From assembly GCF_000429905.1 (NCBI RefSeq), contig NZ_AUCT01000018.1, positions 1-64,000 of the forward strand: DNA of 64,000 nucleotides, given 5' to 3'. A program made the position numbers and the translations under genes. This document shows, in pieces, positions 24,078 through 31,801 of the stretch. How positions within the stretch are numbered: the first letter of the stretch is position 1; every line of letters begins with the position of its first letter. A model generated the notes under the pieces. It searched no databases. It was not told the DNA's origin and worked only from the letters and a program-made list of their open reading frames with translations. This DNA comes from Desulfatibacillum aliphaticivorans DSM 15576 (lineage in GTDB: Bacteria; Desulfobacterota; Desulfobacteria; Desulfobacterales; Desulfatibacillaceae).

Positions 24078-25073
24078 CTACCATCGCATGAGGTTGGCGC
24101 CCCAGGTAAAGCCTGCGCCAAAGCCGAGCATCATAATCAAGTCGCCCCGCTCCAGTTTTCCGGCCCGATAGGTTTCGTCCAAAAGCAGGGGGATGGAAGC
24201 CGCCGTGGTGTTGCCGTAATTCTGCATATTGTGGAGGAACTTCTCCTGGTCGATCCCCAGCTTGTCCGCCACGATCTGGTTGATCCGCATGTTGGCCTGA
24301 TGGGGGATGAAAAACTTGATGTCGTCCGGGTTTACATTCTGGGTTTTAAACGTGTTCTCCACGGTTTCCACCAGTCTTGTCACCGCGTGCTTGAACACGG
24401 TCCTGCCGTCCATTTTGGGGAAAATGTCGGTGTTGTCAATGGAATCGTGGGTCATATACGGCTTCCGGGACATGTCCCAGATATCCAGGTACAAGGCCCT
24501 GGCGTGCTTGCCGTCCGCATGAAGCTCGGAATACAACAGGCCCCGGTTGGGATCTTCGCAAGGGGAGACCACGGCCGCCCCGGCGCCGTCCCCGAAAAGC
24601 ACGGTCACATCCCTGCCCCGGGTGGAAAAATCCAATGCGCTGGAGTGGACTTCCGAGCCCACCACCAGTACATTCTTATACTGGCCGGTCCGCACAAAGG
24701 CGTCTGCAATGGACAGGGAGTACAAAAAACCCGTGCACTGATTCCTTACATCCAAAACGCCCTGCCCTTCCAAACCCAACTTGGCCTGCAGATAACACCC
24801 TGTTCCGGGAAAGTGATAATCCGGCGACAGGGTGGCGAAGATCAAATAATCCACGTCCTGCATCTCAATGCCGGCGTCATCCACCGCTCTCTTGCACGCC
24901 TCCACAGCCAGGTCCGAGCAAAACACCCCGTCCTCGGCGTATCTTCTTTCCTTGATCCCGCTTCGCGTCTGGATCCACTCATCGCTGGTGTCCATAAACT
25001 GGGCCAGGTCGTCATTGGTGACGACTGTGGGAGGGACATAGCTCCCAATACCGGATATCACACTACGAATCAT
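24078..25073 (-). CDS. fabH: 3-oxoacyl-ACP synthase III
   Basis: This 331-residue condensing enzyme starts fatty acid synthesis by joining acetyl-CoA (or a branched acyl-CoA) to malonyl-ACP. The catalytic triad is visible: cysteine in VRNQCTGFLYSL (C113), histidine in FIPHQANMRI, and asparagine in NYGNTTAASIP. The N-terminus SVISGIGSYVPPTVVTND and C-terminus MLGFGAGFTWGANLMRW are typical of FabH. I place the start at the ATG at 25073, which has CGGAGG seven bases upstream. It stands alone, not beside other fab genes, so a dedicated role in a branched-chain or secondary acyl pathway is possible. Confidence 0.92.
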   Translation of the reverse strand: MIRSVISGIGSYVPPTVVTNDDLAQFMDTSDEWIQTRSGIKERRYAEDGVFCSDLAVEACKRAVDDAGIEMQDVDYLIFATLSPDYHFPGTGCYLQAKLGLEGQGVLDVRNQCTGFLYSLSIADAFVRTGQYKNVLVVGSEVHSSALDFSTRGRDVTVLFGDGAGAAVVSPCEDPNRGLLYSELHADGKHARALYLDIWDMSRKPYMTHDSIDNTDIFPKMDGRTVFKHAVTRLVETVENTFKTQNVNPDDIKFFIPHQANMRINQIVADKLGIDQEKFLHNMQNYGNTTAASIPLLLDETYRAGKLERGDLIMMLGFGAGFTWGANLMRW

Positions 25074-25389
25074 CAATTATCCTCCGAAAATGAACAGGCG
25101 CGTTTACGCGCAGGGCAGGCGTTTGTCAGGCTAATGTTTAAAGAATGACCGAAGGCTTGTCAATGGACTTTGGCCTGAAAATCCCCAATATAAGGAAGCC
25201 GGTCGTCCTGATGAACAAGATTTTTCCTGCATGGCAAGACACTTTCGTCTCCTTCCCACCCGAAATTTACCTAAAGTTCTCTGAAAAAAAACCGAAAGAA
25301 TTCCTAGATCAGCGCAAAACGTTCTTTGACAATAGGAAATCACCACAGGGCGGTTCTTTTTTTGAACAGCGTCGTCATGTTGCTTTTTG
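25074..25389. other. Region between fabH and the riboswitch
   Basis: No gene is seen. This interval must contain the promoter of the riboswitch transcript; a TTGACA box lies at about 25326 without a clear -10. The fabH promoter on the other strand also belongs here. Confidence 0.3.
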
Positions 25390-25390
25390 T

Positions 25391-25478
25391 TCTCAGCCAA
25401 ACCTGTTGCAAAGCGGGGACGGAAAGCCACGGGTCCGCGTCCGCGGACAGCCGGGTTGCCTGCAGGAATTACCTGCTG
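25391..25478 (+). ncRNA. GEMM-I (c-di-GMP) riboswitch
   Basis: The sequence follows the GEMM-I layout: AGCCAAACC (25395-25403), a P1b hairpin CCTGTT-GCAA-AGCGGG with a GNRA loop (25402-25417), the GACGGAAAGCC core (25418-25428), a P2 hairpin GTCCGC-GTCC-GCGGAC (25433-25448), and the receptor-like ACAGCCGGGTTGCC (25447-25460). Compared with the Vibrio Vc2 aptamer, the equivalents of A47 and C92 are kept, and the G21-C46 pair appears as C-G, a compensatory swap. The base at position 20 is G, as in c-di-GMP rather than cGAMP sensors. A downstream GCAGG/CCTGC hairpin lies just before the ribosome site and could be the expression platform. Confidence 0.85.
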
Positions 25479-25490
25479 AAAGGGGACCTC

Positions 25491-25847
25491 ATGAAGAAAA
25501 AAGCAATCTTGATCACAATCATTCTCGTAGTATTAGGGTGCGTGCCGGCCATGGCCCAAATGGTGGAACTTGCTGATTCCGATTTGGAATTGATCACCGG
25601 TCAGGCTTCGGATATCGGCGTCCCCCAAACCTTTGAAAACGCGGACGCCAGCCAGATACGGTACAATTTCGAATTGGGCGCCCTGGACATGGACTCTGTC
25701 ATCCAAAACCTACAAGGGACGGAGTTCGAATTGCCCAGGACCACCATTTCCATTGAGTCCATCTCCACCAGCACCCCTTTTGGCGCCATCGACGTCAGAG
25801 GGATTAACGTGGACATGGAAGCCGGAACCACAGTTCGTTTTTTTTAA
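25491..25847 (+). CDS. Small secreted protein under riboswitch control
   Basis: This gene encodes 118 residues with a signal peptide (MKKKAILITIILVVLGCVPA, cut near AMA-Q). Right after it comes MVELADSDLELITGQA, a 'L-x-D-x-E-L-x-x-I-T-G-Q-A' text shared by a loose group of small secreted proteins in gamma- and deltaproteobacteria. The remainder is beta-rich (TISIESISTSTPFGAIDVRG). It has no transmembrane segment. The function is unknown; surface or matrix roles fit control by c-di-GMP. The ATG has AAAGGGG upstream and is 31 bases past the core aptamer. A longer frame from 25326 would read through the riboswitch and is not used. Confidence 0.75.
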   Translation: MKKKAILITIILVVLGCVPAMAQMVELADSDLELITGQASDIGVPQTFENADASQIRYNFELGALDMDSVIQNLQGTEFELPRTTISIESISTSTPFGAIDVRGINVDMEAGTTVRFF

Positions 25848-26168
25848 CCATACGGAACGGTGCGGCAGCTTGACGGCGCTGTTGAGAAAAAGACCTCCCT
25901 ACCTGTGTTTTTTCTTATTGCTAACCTGCTAATTATAATAATTAAAGAATAAAAAATACATAAAATCAGTATATTATAAACCAAGGCCTTGGGCATGGGT
26001 TTTGCAAATATTGCTATCGTCGAATTTGTCGTCATGTTTGGCGGGGGAACCAAACGCCGGCTATACAGCGGATTGTCGTTAATTGACGAATTATCGTTAA
26101 TTTTTGATCTTGCTTCCCGGCAGGCCTTCCCCCCACGTTTTCAATTAATAAAACGGAAGGCCAGGCTC
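25848..26168. promoter_or_regulatory. AT-rich intergenic region with repeated TCGTTAATT sites
   Basis: No gene is supported. The nonamer TCGTTAATT occurs twice, at 26076-26084 and 26094-26102 (18 bases apart), and the intervening TAATT-GACG-AATTA is palindromic. Tandem sites like this suit binding of a dimeric regulator. An AT-rich part with TATATTATAA near 25971 is a plausible promoter. Confidence 0.4.
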
Positions 26169-27056
26169 ATGATTACCATACCAGCGCAAGAAAGCGCCGG
26201 TTTTGCACCCTCTTGTGAAAACCGGCGGATCAAAGAAGCGGCCAGACTTGCTGCGTTGCTCAAGGAAGCCTCCCGCACGGGTCACCGGCAAGAGGAAGTC
26301 CAGTGCATTCTGGACGTGCAGGAGGGCCTGTGGGAAAGCAGCGTGCCGGAAGAACGGCTCCATAAGGTTTTTTCCCTGGTCTTTCAAGCAGCCGGAGAAC
26401 ATGCACCCATTGGCGGCAGGATTTACGCCAAACTTGGAAATGTCGCCATTTCCAACGCCGAAGCCGAAGCCGTCGGCATACAGCCCGGCGCCTATGTTAA
26501 GGTCTCCATCACTAACAGCGGCTTCAATATGGACTGCCCGGAAAGTTTAACCACGGAAACGGACGCCCTTTGCGGCCTGATCCATACCCCCGGCCCTAAT
26601 GGCGAAGTCGCCTTCTTCCTCCCGGCCGAACACAATGAAAACCCCGCCCCAAAACCCGGAATCGAAGAAAAACAACGCATCCTCATCATGGACGACGACG
26701 AAGCCGTCTGCGAAATCGCCACTCAAATGCTTAAATTCCTGGGGTACGAATCCGCCGTGTCCATGAACGGCGACGAAGCCGTGACCATGTATAAACAAGC
26801 CCAGGAACAAGGCAGGCCCTTCGCTGCGGTTATCCTGGATCTCACCGTGCCCGACGGCCCCGGCGCCGAAGAAACCATCAAACGCCTGGAAGCCCTGGAC
26901 CCCAATGTGACGGCCCTCATCTCCTCGGGATATTTCGACGAGCCGGCCGTGGCCCAGTTCCAGGACTACGGATTTTCAGGGGCCATCATCAAGCCGTTTC
27001 GTTTAAAAGCCCTGGGGGCTGTTATCAAAGCCGCCCTGACCGGGGAGATCGGTTGA
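26169..27056 (+). CDS. Response regulator with remnant kinase domain
   Basis: This 295-residue protein is best started at the ATG at 26169. Residues about 170-290 are a complete receiver domain: acidic pocket LIMDDDEAVCE, phospho-acceptor in AVILDLTVPDG, the switch threonine/serine region ALISSGYFDEP and lysine in IIKPFR. Before it, residues about 75-160 read like the end of a histidine-kinase ATPase domain (GGRIYAKLGNVAIS, PGAYVKVSITNSGFNMD, then GEVAFFLPAE), but the ATP-lid part is gone and the DxGxG residues are changed to NSGFN. It thus looks like a hybrid histidine kinase that lost its catalytic core and now acts as a receiver only. There is no output domain and no cognate kinase nearby. 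Confidence 0.75.
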   Translation: MITIPAQESAGFAPSCENRRIKEAARLAALLKEASRTGHRQEEVQCILDVQEGLWESSVPEERLHKVFSLVFQAAGEHAPIGGRIYAKLGNVAISNAEAEAVGIQPGAYVKVSITNSGFNMDCPESLTTETDALCGLIHTPGPNGEVAFFLPAEHNENPAPKPGIEEKQRILIMDDDEAVCEIATQMLKFLGYESAVSMNGDEAVTMYKQAQEQGRPFAAVILDLTVPDGPGAEETIKRLEALDPNVTALISSGYFDEPAVAQFQDYGFSGAIIKPFRLKALGAVIKAALTGEIG

Positions 27057-27090
27057 GGGAAGATTTTTCTCTACGCATGGAAAAAATCGG

Positions 27091-27130
27091 TTGACAAAAT
27101 TTTTTAACTGGACTACTGGTCGGACCATCA
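27091..27130 (+). promoter_or_regulatory. Promoter and FadR-like operator of the GntR operon
   Basis: TTGACA at 27091-27096 is a good -35 box; a weak -10 (TACTGG) follows after 17 bases. Overlapping it is CTGGTCGGACCA (27116-27127), which contains the T-G-G-T-C-x-G-A-C-C-A core typical of FadR-class GntR operators. This indicates autorepression by the protein encoded at 27170. Confidence 0.7.
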
Positions 27131-27169
27131 GATCAGATGATGAGGCTACCGCCAAATGCGAGGATCGCC

Positions 27170-27886
27170 ATGCAAATAAAACCCGTGGAAAAACAAAGCC
27201 TGTCCAACCAGGTTTTCAACCAGATCAGAGACTTTATCCTGAACGAACAATATCGCCCCGGAGACAAACTCCCCTCGGAGCGTGAATTGTGCGATCTCAT
27301 GCAGATCAACCGAAGCTCCGTGCGGGAAGCCCTCAAACGCCTGGAGCAGGCCAGGCTCATTGAGATCCGCCACGGCGAGGGATCCGTGGTCCTGGACTTT
27401 AAGTATCACGGCGGATTCGACCTTATCCGGCACATGGTGGAGCCTGGCAAGCCTCTGAATTACCTGGCCATACGCAGTTTGTGCGAGGTTCGTTCCCTGG
27501 TATGCACGGAAATCGCACGGCTGGCGGCCTTGCGGATCAAGGAGCCGGAGTTAGAGGAATTGGCTGGGATCGTGGGGCAAATGAAAATCTGCGTCCAGGA
27601 CGGGGAAGGGGATTTTCAAAGCCTGGATTTTGAGTTCCATTACACCCTGGCCAAGGCCAGCGAAAACGTGGCTTTTTTGTTGATGCTCAACTCCATCCGG
27701 GAGGTTTACCTGCCCATGGCCCAGGCCTTTTCCGCCATGTTTACGCATGTTGCAGGCGATCCCGGAGTATACGAAGACATATATCAGGCCGTAAAGGGGG
27801 GGGATTCCCAAGAGGCCGGAAACTTAACCCACCAATTGATAGAAGAAGGCAACCGGATTTTCATGGAGTTACATGAGAAGGCCTGA
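27170..27886 (+). CDS. GntR-family (FadR/FCD-type) regulator
   Basis: This 238-residue regulator has a winged helix at about 8-75 (QVFNQIRDFILNEQYRPGDK, then LPSERELCDLMQINRSSVRE) and an all-helical FCD ligand domain (about 95-225; ARLAALRIKEPELEELAG, LDFEFHYTLAKAS), the FadR-like layout. FCD domains bind acids or acyl-CoA with a metal. I place the start at the ATG at 27170 behind GAGGA; an ATG at 27137 would lie only about 20 bases from the predicted -10. It precedes an SDR and an unknown gene in the same direction, 31 bases apart, so it probably controls that operon. Confidence 0.9.
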   Translation: MQIKPVEKQSLSNQVFNQIRDFILNEQYRPGDKLPSERELCDLMQINRSSVREALKRLEQARLIEIRHGEGSVVLDFKYHGGFDLIRHMVEPGKPLNYLAIRSLCEVRSLVCTEIARLAALRIKEPELEELAGIVGQMKICVQDGEGDFQSLDFEFHYTLAKASENVAFLLMLNSIREVYLPMAQAFSAMFTHVAGDPGVYEDIYQAVKGGDSQEAGNLTHQLIEEGNRIFMELHEKA

Positions 27887-27917
27887 AGCGCCGGGCCTGA
27901 CTGGGAAAGGACGCAAC

Positions 27918-28751
27918 ATGGCAAGTTTGCAAGGAAAAAGGGTTTTGATCACAGGCGCGGCCAACGGCATCGGCCGCTCCATGGCGGGATTCTTCGCCAA
28001 GGCGGGGAGCACGCTCATCCTGACGGATATGGACGAACAGGCCCTGGAGGAAACCGCGGACAAGCTGCGCCAGGGCGGAACGCGCATCTACACCTATGTG
28101 GTGGACGTATCCAAATCCGAAGAAGTGAATAAAATGGCCGAACAGGTCATCGCCAATCCGGGCATCGACATCCTTGTCAATAACGCCGGCATTGGCCATA
28201 ACGGGGAAATCATTGAAACGCCCCTGGCCAAGTGGAAAGCCCTCATGGACGTGAATTTCTACGGCCCTCTTTACCATGTCTATGCGTTCATGCCTCAAAT
28301 GATCAAGCAGGGCAGCGGCCACATCGTCAACGTGTCCTCGGGCCAGGCATTTTTCCGCCTGCCCACCTGGGGGCCCTACGCAACCATCAAACTGGCCCTG
28401 GGCGGGTTTTCCGAACTCCTGCGGGTCGAGGCCAAAAAATTCGGCATCAAGGTCACCACGGTCTACCCATTTATGGTGAATACCGGATTTTATAAGGAAA
28501 TCGAGGGCGACACCTTGGGAACCAAGCTGTCCATGAAGCTCCTGCCTTTTTATTCCATGAAGCCCGAAAAGGTGGCTAAAATCATCTTTAAGGCCGTGAA
28601 AAAGGAGAAGCCCGTGGAGATGGTCAGCATGCTCAATGACCTGGGATATATCACCCGACTTCTGCCGCCTGTTTCCAATATGGTGAGCGCAGCCTCCCTT
28701 CTCTTCCTGGGCAAGGACGCCGATATCCTACGCCGGGAGCAAGGGATCTAA
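27918..28751 (+). CDS. Short-chain dehydrogenase/reductase
   Basis: This 277-residue oxidoreductase has the classical SDR marks: cofactor loop TGAANGIG near residue 13, NNAG near 88, catalytic serine in VNVSSGQ and the YATIK motif (YxxxK). A longer C-terminal part (VYPFMVNTGFYKEIEGDTLG and on) is typical of acyl or steroid dehydrogenases of the classical type. The glycine-rich text TGxxxGxG with an aspartate after the second strand (LTDMD) points to NAD(H). The substrate is not known; with the FCD regulator upstream, a hydroxyacyl or alcohol step in a catabolic route is likely. The start is at an ATG preceded by AAAGG. Confidence 0.9.
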   Translation: MASLQGKRVLITGAANGIGRSMAGFFAKAGSTLILTDMDEQALEETADKLRQGGTRIYTYVVDVSKSEEVNKMAEQVIANPGIDILVNNAGIGHNGEIIETPLAKWKALMDVNFYGPLYHVYAFMPQMIKQGSGHIVNVSSGQAFFRLPTWGPYATIKLALGGFSELLRVEAKKFGIKVTTVYPFMVNTGFYKEIEGDTLGTKLSMKLLPFYSMKPEKVAKIIFKAVKKEKPVEMVSMLNDLGYITRLLPPVSNMVSAASLLFLGKDADILRREQGI

Positions 28752-28791
28752 AACGCATTATTTCTGAACTTTAGGTATATGGAGACGATAT

Positions 28792-29295
28792 ATGGGACGC
28801 ATTAAAGATTTGTACACAATGGTCAAGGAACGCCGCCTGGGATTCGTCATGGACGAAGTCATGAGCGGAGACCACGAATTCATGCCCGGCATGGGGCCCG
28901 AAGGCAGGCTCCCCTTTGAATTCCGGGTGACCTGGGGCCCCAGGCATTTGATCAAATGGATCAATCCCCTGGGCGGGGCGTTCATGACTCAACCTTTGGA
29001 AGGGACGGTGACCGTGGGGGGGATGTGCACAAGGGTTCCCTGCTCCGGAACCCTGGAACTGGCCTATTTTACGGAGGCCAAAATTCGGTACACCTTTGAA
29101 TTCGTTTTCGGCGGAAAAACCTACCATTTTGTGGGTGAAAAAATCCACATCAGGCCTTGGAACCTCCATGTAAGCCACACAACGTGTTACGGGACCCTCA
29201 AGGAAAAGGACACAGGCAAGCCGGTATCCAAGTCTGTGACCCACTTCAGGTTCCGGACCACGCCCGCCTTTCTTGCCAGCCTCCGATTCGCCTGA
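28792..29295 (+). CDS. Hypothetical protein in GntR-SDR operon
   Basis: This 167-residue protein lies 40 bases past the SDR gene. I do not recognise it. The body is beta-rich with many aromatics: GRLPFEFRVTWGPRHLIKWI, GTLELAYFTEAKIRYTFEF and GKTYHFVGEKIHIRPWNLH. This looks like a lipocalin- or START-like small-molecule-binding barrel, but only by texture. There is no signal peptide. Its operon position suggests it acts on the same substrate as the SDR. A good terminator follows at 29361. Confidence 0.65.
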   Translation: MGRIKDLYTMVKERRLGFVMDEVMSGDHEFMPGMGPEGRLPFEFRVTWGPRHLIKWINPLGGAFMTQPLEGTVTVGGMCTRVPCSGTLELAYFTEAKIRYTFEFVFGGKTYHFVGEKIHIRPWNLHVSHTTCYGTLKEKDTGKPVSKSVTHFRFRTTPAFLASLRFA

Positions 29296-29360
29296 GGCCC
29301 CGCCATTAGTTGATAAAGGCTCATCATAATACCTCCGTCAAAAACGAATCGCCCAAACCG

Positions 29361-29397
29361 GCCCGGTTGAAAACCCTCTTCAACCGGGCTTTTTTTC
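29361..29397 (+). terminator. Rho-independent terminator of the GntR-SDR operon
   Basis: GCCCGGTTGAA and TTCAACCGGGC form a perfect 11-base stem with a short loop, followed by seven T residues. Confidence 0.93.
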
Positions 29398-29442
29398 GTC
29401 AAAGGCAAAGAACACTAAAACGAAAAGCAAAAAGAGAATTTA

Positions 29443-29503
29443 CGCCTCCGGCGGCAAACTTTTGAAAAAGTTTGATCAAAACTTTAAAATGGCGCTTCGC
29501 GCA
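29443..29503 (+). repeat. Dispersed repeat B, copy 1
   Basis: The unit runs CGCCTCCGGCGGCAAAC, TTTTGAAAAAGTTTGATCAA, AACTTTAAAATGGCGCTTCG. Close copies are at 52699-52760 and, inverted, at 31121-31179; a diverged one is at 32074-32140. All lie in spacers just after genes. The central AAACTTTTgAAAAAGTTT is nearly palindromic. Confidence 0.8.
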
Positions 29504-29890
29504 GGGAAATATGAAAAAAATTTCGGCTCCCCCTTTGGATGGTTTACTTAAAAATTGCCGTTCCAAGCCTGTCAATGCATCCATAAAATGTATTTGCCGA
29601 AAAAATCCAAGGCTCTTGTTTTGGGCGCCCCAGACAGCGCAGTTTGCCGCCGAGTTGCGAAGCGAGAATAGATTCGCCCCCAAGGTCTGCTCCAAAATCA
29701 GGGATTTACAATACTCCCGGATATTTCTATTTGCTCATGCTTCTTCCCCCGTTGTTAAGCCTACTAAACTCTCCCCTGAAGGCTTCACAGTTTCGATCAA
29801 TTCACAAACCTTGAGCGGAAACTCTTGATTTCTCCCGCAAGATCCGTGGTATATTCCTCACTACACATAATACAAATTGGGGTGAAAGCC
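29504..29890. other. Gene-free stretch upstream of the channel gene
   Basis: No ribosome-site-backed frame is seen; a weak open frame across 29472-29828 starts within repeat B and is rejected. The last 60 bases before 29891 contain the ribosome site GGGGTGA and probably the promoter. Confidence 0.35.
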
Positions 29891-30886
29891 ATGACCGATG
29901 AAAGCTCAAGGAAGAGCGCCGTAAAGAAAACCGGCGTCATCTGGTACGAAGACGGTACGAAGGAGACCTTTGAACTCCGCCAAATCTCCGATGAAGAATT
30001 GCAGCACGTCCTATCGGAACACAAAAAATGGGTTGATTCTTTCCGAAAAGAGGGAAAACAAGCCGACTTAAGAAAAACAGACTTAAGCTACCGCGATCTG
30101 TCAAATTTTAATCTATTTGAAGCAAAATTTGGAAAAGCGAGCCTCGTGGGAGCCAAAATGGAAAACGCTTATTTAATGGGAGCTAACCTTCAAAAGGCTG
30201 ATCTAAGAAGTGCCAGTTTAAAAAAGGCTGTTTTATATGGGGCCGACCTCCGGAAGGCTGTTTTACATAGCGCCGATCTCCAAAGGGGGGTGCTACTGGA
30301 AGCCAACCTGCAAAAGGCTGATTTACGGAGGGTCAATTGTGAGGAAGCAGATGTTTTTGGGGTCAAATATAACAGAAACACTCTTTGCCAAGGCATTCGG
30401 ATTTCCTCTTGTCACGGCAGCGCCATGTTCAAGGCCTTCGCCCAGCACCAGGATTTTTTGGAAGAATTGCAGACAAGAAAGTGGAATAATAAAGAGTTGA
30501 AGTTCAAACTCGGCAAAAAGGAGTTTGATCTAAACAATTGGGGCAAAGTCTTGTACCATATTTGGAACATCTTCGCTGATTGCGGACGCACTCCATGGCG
30601 GTGGATGGGGTGGTCGGCTGGTTTTATGGGCATTTTTGCCATTATTTTTCTTTTATTGGGAAAGAACGCCTTTGTCATTAGCAACCTGTCTCATGAGGGA
30701 ATAGTGGAGCGCTTTGGATGCCTGCTCTATTACAGCATCGTCACCTTCACCACCTTGGGCTTCGGGGACGTAACGCCGGCCAACGGTTGGGCCGCCTTCT
30801 TTGTAGGCATTGAGGTCATGATTGGATATGTGATGCTTGGCGGCCTGATTTCCATTTTTGCCACCCTGATCACCCGCCGAAGTTAA
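29891..30886 (+). CDS. Pentapeptide-repeat protein fused to a two-helix ion channel
   Basis: This 331-residue protein has three parts. After a short polar head, residues about 57-160 are pentapeptide repeats A(D/N)LxxA (ADLRKTDLSYRDLSNFN and a run of similar units), a right-handed beta-helix rod. Residues about 236-258 form the first membrane helix (WRWMGWSAGFMGIFAIIFLL). A pore loop follows with the selectivity-filter text TTLGFGD at 287-293, then a second helix with MLGGLISIFATLI. This is the pore of a two-transmembrane cation channel of the KcsA/Kir-like type; TLGFGD replaces the more usual TVGYGD. The cytoplasmic rod may act as the gate or sensing part. The start ATG at 29891 has GGGGTGA upstream. 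It is probably a single-gene unit. Confidence 0.85.
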   Translation: MTDESSRKSAVKKTGVIWYEDGTKETFELRQISDEELQHVLSEHKKWVDSFRKEGKQADLRKTDLSYRDLSNFNLFEAKFGKASLVGAKMENAYLMGANLQKADLRSASLKKAVLYGADLRKAVLHSADLQRGVLLEANLQKADLRRVNCEEADVFGVKYNRNTLCQGIRISSCHGSAMFKAFAQHQDFLEELQTRKWNNKELKFKLGKKEFDLNNWGKVLYHIWNIFADCGRTPWRWMGWSAGFMGIFAIIFLLLGKNAFVISNLSHEGIVERFGCLLYYSIVTFTTLGFGDVTPANGWAAFFVGIEVMIGYVMLGGLISIFATLITRRS

Positions 30887-30892
30887 AATGAA

Positions 30893-30945
30893 AGGGCCTT
30901 TAAAAAGGCTTCAAACCATCTTGAAAGGCCCTGAAAAAATTTTTA
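30893..30945 (+). terminator. Terminator of the channel gene
   Basis: AGGGCCTTT (30893-30901) pairs with AAAGGCCCT (30924-30932), followed by an A/T-rich run. It lies six bases past the stop codon. The loop is long (22 bases). Confidence 0.6.
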
Positions 30946-31051
30946 AATGTGTTCAACTCCACCGGCGTACAATTTCATCCCAAATGTCGCGTTATTCCCG
31001 CAAGACGCTGGATTCCCGATAAAGACGCTCGAGAATGACGAATAACGGCTA

Positions 31052-31079
31052 TGACAGGCGCGGGGGCCTGTCGCTGCAT
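31052..31079. repeat. Dispersed repeat C, copy 1
   Basis: GACAGGCGCGGGGGCCTGTC is a near-palindrome followed by GCTGC. A similar unit, GGCAGGCACGGGGCCTGCC with GCTAC, lies at 61117-61143. A fragment of a third class of repeat (TTATTCCCGC..GGATTCCCG) is nearby at 30990-31022. Confidence 0.55.
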
Positions 31080-31120
31080 TTCCTTCCAAGAGATATACTT
31101 TTTACCCCTCTCAGCTCTTG

Positions 31121-31179
31121 CGCGCAGCGCCATTTTAAAGTTTTGATCAAACTTTTTCAAAAGTTTGCCGCCGGAGGCA
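31121..31179 (-). repeat. Dispersed repeat B, inverted copy
   Basis: This is the reverse complement of the unit at 29443, with CGCGCAGCGCCATTTTAAAG, TTTTGATCAAACTTTTTC, and AAAAGTTTGCCGCCGGAGGC. It lies just past the 3' end of the zinc-ribbon gene. Confidence 0.75.
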
Positions 31180-31237
31180 TGAAGTTTTCCTTGCCGCCGG
31201 AGGCAGGCTTATCCTGCTCTTTTTCTCTGTTCGTTTA

Positions 31238-31789
31238 TCAGGCTTTGTAGGGGCTGTCGTCGCTTAGGAAATGGAGGATGGCCTGGCGTTTGGGGTGGGC
31301 GTCCAGCCAGGATCTGATTTCCTTGATTTTTGAATAATCGGGATCGCCGAATTTTTTGGCGTACAGGGCGTCCAGTGTTTGGGAATTTTGCTCCTGGCGC
31401 ACTCCCGCCTGCCAGGGGGCGGTGAAGACCGAGTTGATTTCGTCGTGGAGGTTGCGGTCTTTCATGGCTTCCCATTCATTGGCGTCCAACCACACGCCTC
31501 CGCAGCCGCCGCAACGGTCTATTTTAAAATCCAGACCGTGGCCCACCTTGTATTTAACCATGAGGCGCGAGCATTCCGGGCAGAATTTGGCCTTTTCCAC
31601 GTCGTGGATTTCCAGGGAAATATCTGAAAACGGCTTCTCCGGGAGCGTTCCTTGTTGTTTTTCCAGCCAATGGGAATAGTCGTTTGCCACGATCATGCGG
31701 CCTCCGCATTGGGCGCACGCGTAGGCGATGAGATCTTGTTCCAATTTTTCCCGCGTTAAACCGGCATTTTTACAAACAGGACAATCCAT
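31238..31789 (-). CDS. Zinc-ribbon (TFIIB-like) protein
   Basis: This 183-residue protein carries three cysteine pairs: CPVCKNAG (residues 3-6), CAQCGG (about 25-28) and CPECSR with CGGCGGVW (about 69-102). The last block fits the zf-TFIIB family: KFCPECSRLMVKYKVG and DRCGGCGGVWLDANEWE. Such proteins bind zinc; their function is unknown. The C-terminal part is helical (LDALYAKKFGDPDYSKIKEI). The start is the ATG at 31789 with GGAGGA nine bases upstream, not the GTG at 31801. It has no clear operon partner. Confidence 0.8.
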   Translation of the reverse strand: MDCPVCKNAGLTREKLEQDLIAYACAQCGGRMIVANDYSHWLEKQQGTLPEKPFSDISLEIHDVEKAKFCPECSRLMVKYKVGHGLDFKIDRCGGCGGVWLDANEWEAMKDRNLHDEINSVFTAPWQAGVRQEQNSQTLDALYAKKFGDPDYSKIKEIRSWLDAHPKRQAILHFLSDDSPYKA

Positions 31790-31801
31790 GAAATCCTCCA
31801 C

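Noticed and set aside
25391..25478. cGAMP-specific (GEMM-Ib) reading of the riboswitch
   Set aside because: The base at the position that distinguishes the two ligands reads G rather than A, so c-di-GMP is favoured; only probing can decide.
29472..29828. 118-codon frame between the GntR operon and the channel gene
   Set aside because: It starts inside a dispersed repeat, has no ribosome site and no family resemblance.
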